Source of the DNA: Pseudomonadota bacterium
Lineage (GTDB): Bacteria; Pseudomonadota; Alphaproteobacteria; Kiloniellales; J153
Assembly (NCBI GenBank): GCA_022572105.1
Contig: JACZWN010000055.1
Span: 1 to 15,815 of the forward strand
Reading direction: 5' to 3'
Length of the DNA stretch: 15,815 bases
Shown: in pieces, positions 14,431-15,815 of the stretch
Position numbering within the stretch: the first letter of the stretch is position 1
Layout: each line of letters starts with the position of its first letter
The notes under the pieces: generated by a model
The model's database searches: none
What the model was told of the DNA's origin: nothing
What the model saw: the letters and a program-made list of their open reading frames with translations, nothing else
Made by a program: the position numbers and the translations under genes

Positions 14431-15111
14431 ATGCGGGTGCTACAAGTAGAAGACGATCCGACGGCGGCCCAGGCCGTCGAACAGATGTTGGAATCAAAGG
14501 GTTACGCTTGCGAGACCACCGCCTATGGAGAACAGGCGGTGGAGCTGGCCACCCAAAACGACTACGACATCATCCTTCTCGACATCATGCTTCCCGACAT
14601 CGACGGCTACGAGGTTCTGCGCCGGCTACGGGAGGCGCAGGTGCACACGCCCGTGCTGATCCAGTCCGGCATCATCGGGCGGAACGAAATGGAAAAGGGC
14701 GCCGGGTTCGGGGTCGACGATTATCTGGTCAAGCCGTTCACCAGGAGCGAGCTCGCCGAGCGCATGGAGACCGCGCTCCAGCGCCCCGACGACGCCGAGC
14801 CGGCAACGCGCACGTCGCGCCCGGACGAGTCCGATCGCCGCGTCGGACCGCGTAGCGACGATGAAGAGAGCCGCCGGCAGCACGGTCGCACAAGGACGCT
14901 GAAGTCCGGCCAGATCGTCTACAACAACGCCCACTGCGTCGCGGACTGCCTGATCCTGAACCTCTCCAAAGGCGGCGCCGCGCTCCAGGCGGCCGACTTC
15001 TTCGACGTTCCCACCACCTTCGTGCTCAAGGTGCGCCACGGAGCGACCTACCACTGCGAGGTCTGCTGGCAGCTCGGCAAGAAACTCGGCGTCAGGTTCG
15101 TGAACGGCTAA
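14431..15111 (+). CDS. CtrA-like receiver domain fused to a PilZ domain
   Basis: A protein of 226 residues. Residues 1-118 are a response-regulator receiver with the acidic pair D8/D9 region (VEDDP), phospho-acceptor Asp51 (LLDIMLPDIDG), Ser79 and Lys101 (KPF). The sequence runs close to the CtrA receiver (MRVL.EDD, DYDIILLD, GYEVLRRLR, TPVLI.SG). The winged-helix DNA-binding half of CtrA is absent. After an acidic/basic linker (119-147) comes a PilZ domain with R149xxxR153 and N177xSxxG182, the c-di-GMP binding motifs. It probably joins a phosphorelay to c-di-GMP and acts through protein contact, not DNA. GGGA lies 7 bases before the ATG. It is divergent from gspL and convergent with the double-PilZ gene. 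Confidence 0.9.
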   Translation: MRVLQVEDDPTAAQAVEQMLESKGYACETTAYGEQAVELATQNDYDIILLDIMLPDIDGYEVLRRLREAQVHTPVLIQSGIIGRNEMEKGAGFGVDDYLVKPFTRSELAERMETALQRPDDAEPATRTSRPDESDRRVGPRSDDEESRRQHGRTRTLKSGQIVYNNAHCVADCLILNLSKGGAALQAADFFDVPTTFVLKVRHGATYHCEVCWQLGKKLGVRFVNG

Positions 15112-15119
15112 AAAGGTCG

Positions 15120-15135
15120 TTGGTAATAATACCAA
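15120..15135. repeat. Inverted repeat TTGGTA-N4-TACCAA between convergent genes
   Basis: TTGGTA (15120-15125) and TACCAA (15130-15135) are perfect arms around ATAA. It lies in the 54-base gap between the two convergent PilZ genes. The sequence before it (GGTCGTTGGTA) resembles 1984-1993 (ATCGTTGGTA), and the core TTGGTAT/ATACCAA is also the core of the 16-bp repeats at 9236 and 14338. It is not GC-rich enough to be an ordinary terminator. Confidence 0.45.
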
Positions 15136-15165
15136 GTCTCGTTGATACGGGCGATCGCGCGCGCC

Positions 15166-15792
15166 TCACGCTTGGTTCCGGCGGATCTGCGGCACCGCCT
15201 CCCCGATCGTCTCCTCGATCGTTTGCTGATCGGCCAGGAATTTGAGCCCCAGGTAATCCCCCTCCCGCCAGACGATCTCGCAAGAGAATTCGCCGAAACG
15301 ATCGATCGTCAGGATCACCGGCGAGGCCAGTTCCGAGGGGTTCGAAACATGCGCTTTCGCGCCGCTCAGCGAGACGTTGACGATCCGGCACTCACTCGAT
15401 CTGTGCCCGGAGCGCAGGATGCCCGCCCACAGCACCTGGACCCGGGTCGCCCGCCGCGCGCCCGTTGCGCCCTCCGAGTCTTGCAGCAGGGTCTGGTAAA
15501 GCTTCTCGGTTTTCGGCCCTTGCTCGCGGAACGTGAGCCCCAAGGTCTCCGCATCCTGCCAGATGACATCGCATTCGAATTCGCCGCAGGAATGCACGTT
15601 CAAGATCAGCCGAGACACCGGCTCGAGCACCTGCGTGGCCCGGACGTTCGCGCCCTCGACCGAGACATTCACGATCTCGCACTCGACCGCCCAATCGCCC
15701 AGGCGCAAGGTCCCCGAACGGAGCACCAAGGCGCGCGGCTGTTCCCGCCCCGTGCGCGATTCCCGGTCTTCTCGTTTTACGTCGTCGGCCAT
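15166..15792 (-). CDS. Tandem PilZ-domain protein
   Basis: A protein of 208 residues with two PilZ domains and little else. The first has R16xxxR20 and N42xSxxG47 and ends DVIWQDAETLGLTF; the second has R113xxxR117 and N139xSxxG144 and ends EIVWREGDYLGLKF. The halves align well with each other and with the PilZ half of the REC-PilZ protein (EVCWQLGKKLGVRF), so all three are of one subfamily and likely arose by duplication. Both c-di-GMP motifs are intact in both domains, so it should bind c-di-GMP. It has no signal peptide or membrane helix, so it is cytoplasmic. The ATG at 15792 lies 23 bases from the window edge, with only a weak ribosome site, and its promoter is outside. Confidence 0.9.
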   Translation of the reverse strand: MADDVKREDRESRTGREQPRALVLRSGTLRLGDWAVECEIVNVSVEGANVRATQVLEPVSRLILNVHSCGEFECDVIWQDAETLGLTFREQGPKTEKLYQTLLQDSEGATGARRATRVQVLWAGILRSGHRSSECRIVNVSLSGAKAHVSNPSELASPVILTIDRFGEFSCEIVWREGDYLGLKFLADQQTIEETIGEAVPQIRRNQA

Positions 15793-15815
15793 GACTCGTT
15801 CTGATCTTGGGTCGG

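Overview
The window is high-GC DNA with dense coding. It reads as an alphaproteobacterium, most likely of the Rhodospirillales or a relative. The signs are GC-ending codons throughout, a response regulator whose receiver domain closely resembles CtrA, TTAACCAT-type CtrA-like half-sites in gene-poor gaps, and a type II secretion (T2SS) set with short GspM and GspC/GspN-like proteins. The lineage is inferred from these features, not from any search.

Layout. (1) 1-1975, + strand: the 3' end of a very acidic, probably exported protein with one EF-hand/dockerin-like loop, followed by a clear terminator; a small secreted protein with five LPPGL-type repeats; and a Flp-type pilin with an unusual Gly/Asp tail. 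(2) 1976-2383: no gene, but palindromes and a hairpin series ending in a strong + strand terminator, possibly a small RNA. (3) 2384-3496, - strand: gspK, a T2SS minor pseudopilin, standing alone. (4) 3508-7787, - strand: a tungsten aldehyde oxidoreductase operon, transcribed as aorA (four-cluster ferredoxin), aorB (catalytic subunit), aorC (FAD/NADH subunit), then a MoaD/ThiS-like sulfur carrier. Two copies of a 180-bp hairpin repeat (CCACAGAGACACAGAG family) bracket the moaD-like gene. (5) 8357-9196, + strand: a secreted M23 (LytM) peptidase behind a good sigma70-type promoter. (6) 9400-14228, - strand: gspL-gspM-gspC/N-like joined by ATGA overlaps, then gspD (lipoprotein secretin) after a gap with its own promoter candidate. 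(7) 14431-15792: a CtrA-like REC domain fused to PilZ (+ strand), facing a tandem double-PilZ protein (- strand).

How it fits together. GspL, GspM and the GspC/N-like protein form the inner-membrane platform, GspD is the outer-membrane channel, and GspK caps the pseudopilus tip. The ATPase (GspE), GspF, GspG-J and the prepilin peptidase are not in the window, so the T2SS is scattered. The M23 enzyme could open peptidoglycan for the secretin, and the PilZ proteins could bring c-di-GMP control to this surface/secretion locus; both are inferences from position. The AOR operon is a separate metabolic unit lying between gspK and gspD: oxidation of aldehydes to acids with electrons passed through ferredoxin clusters to FAD and NAD(H). 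No tRNA, rRNA, CRISPR array or transposase gene was seen.
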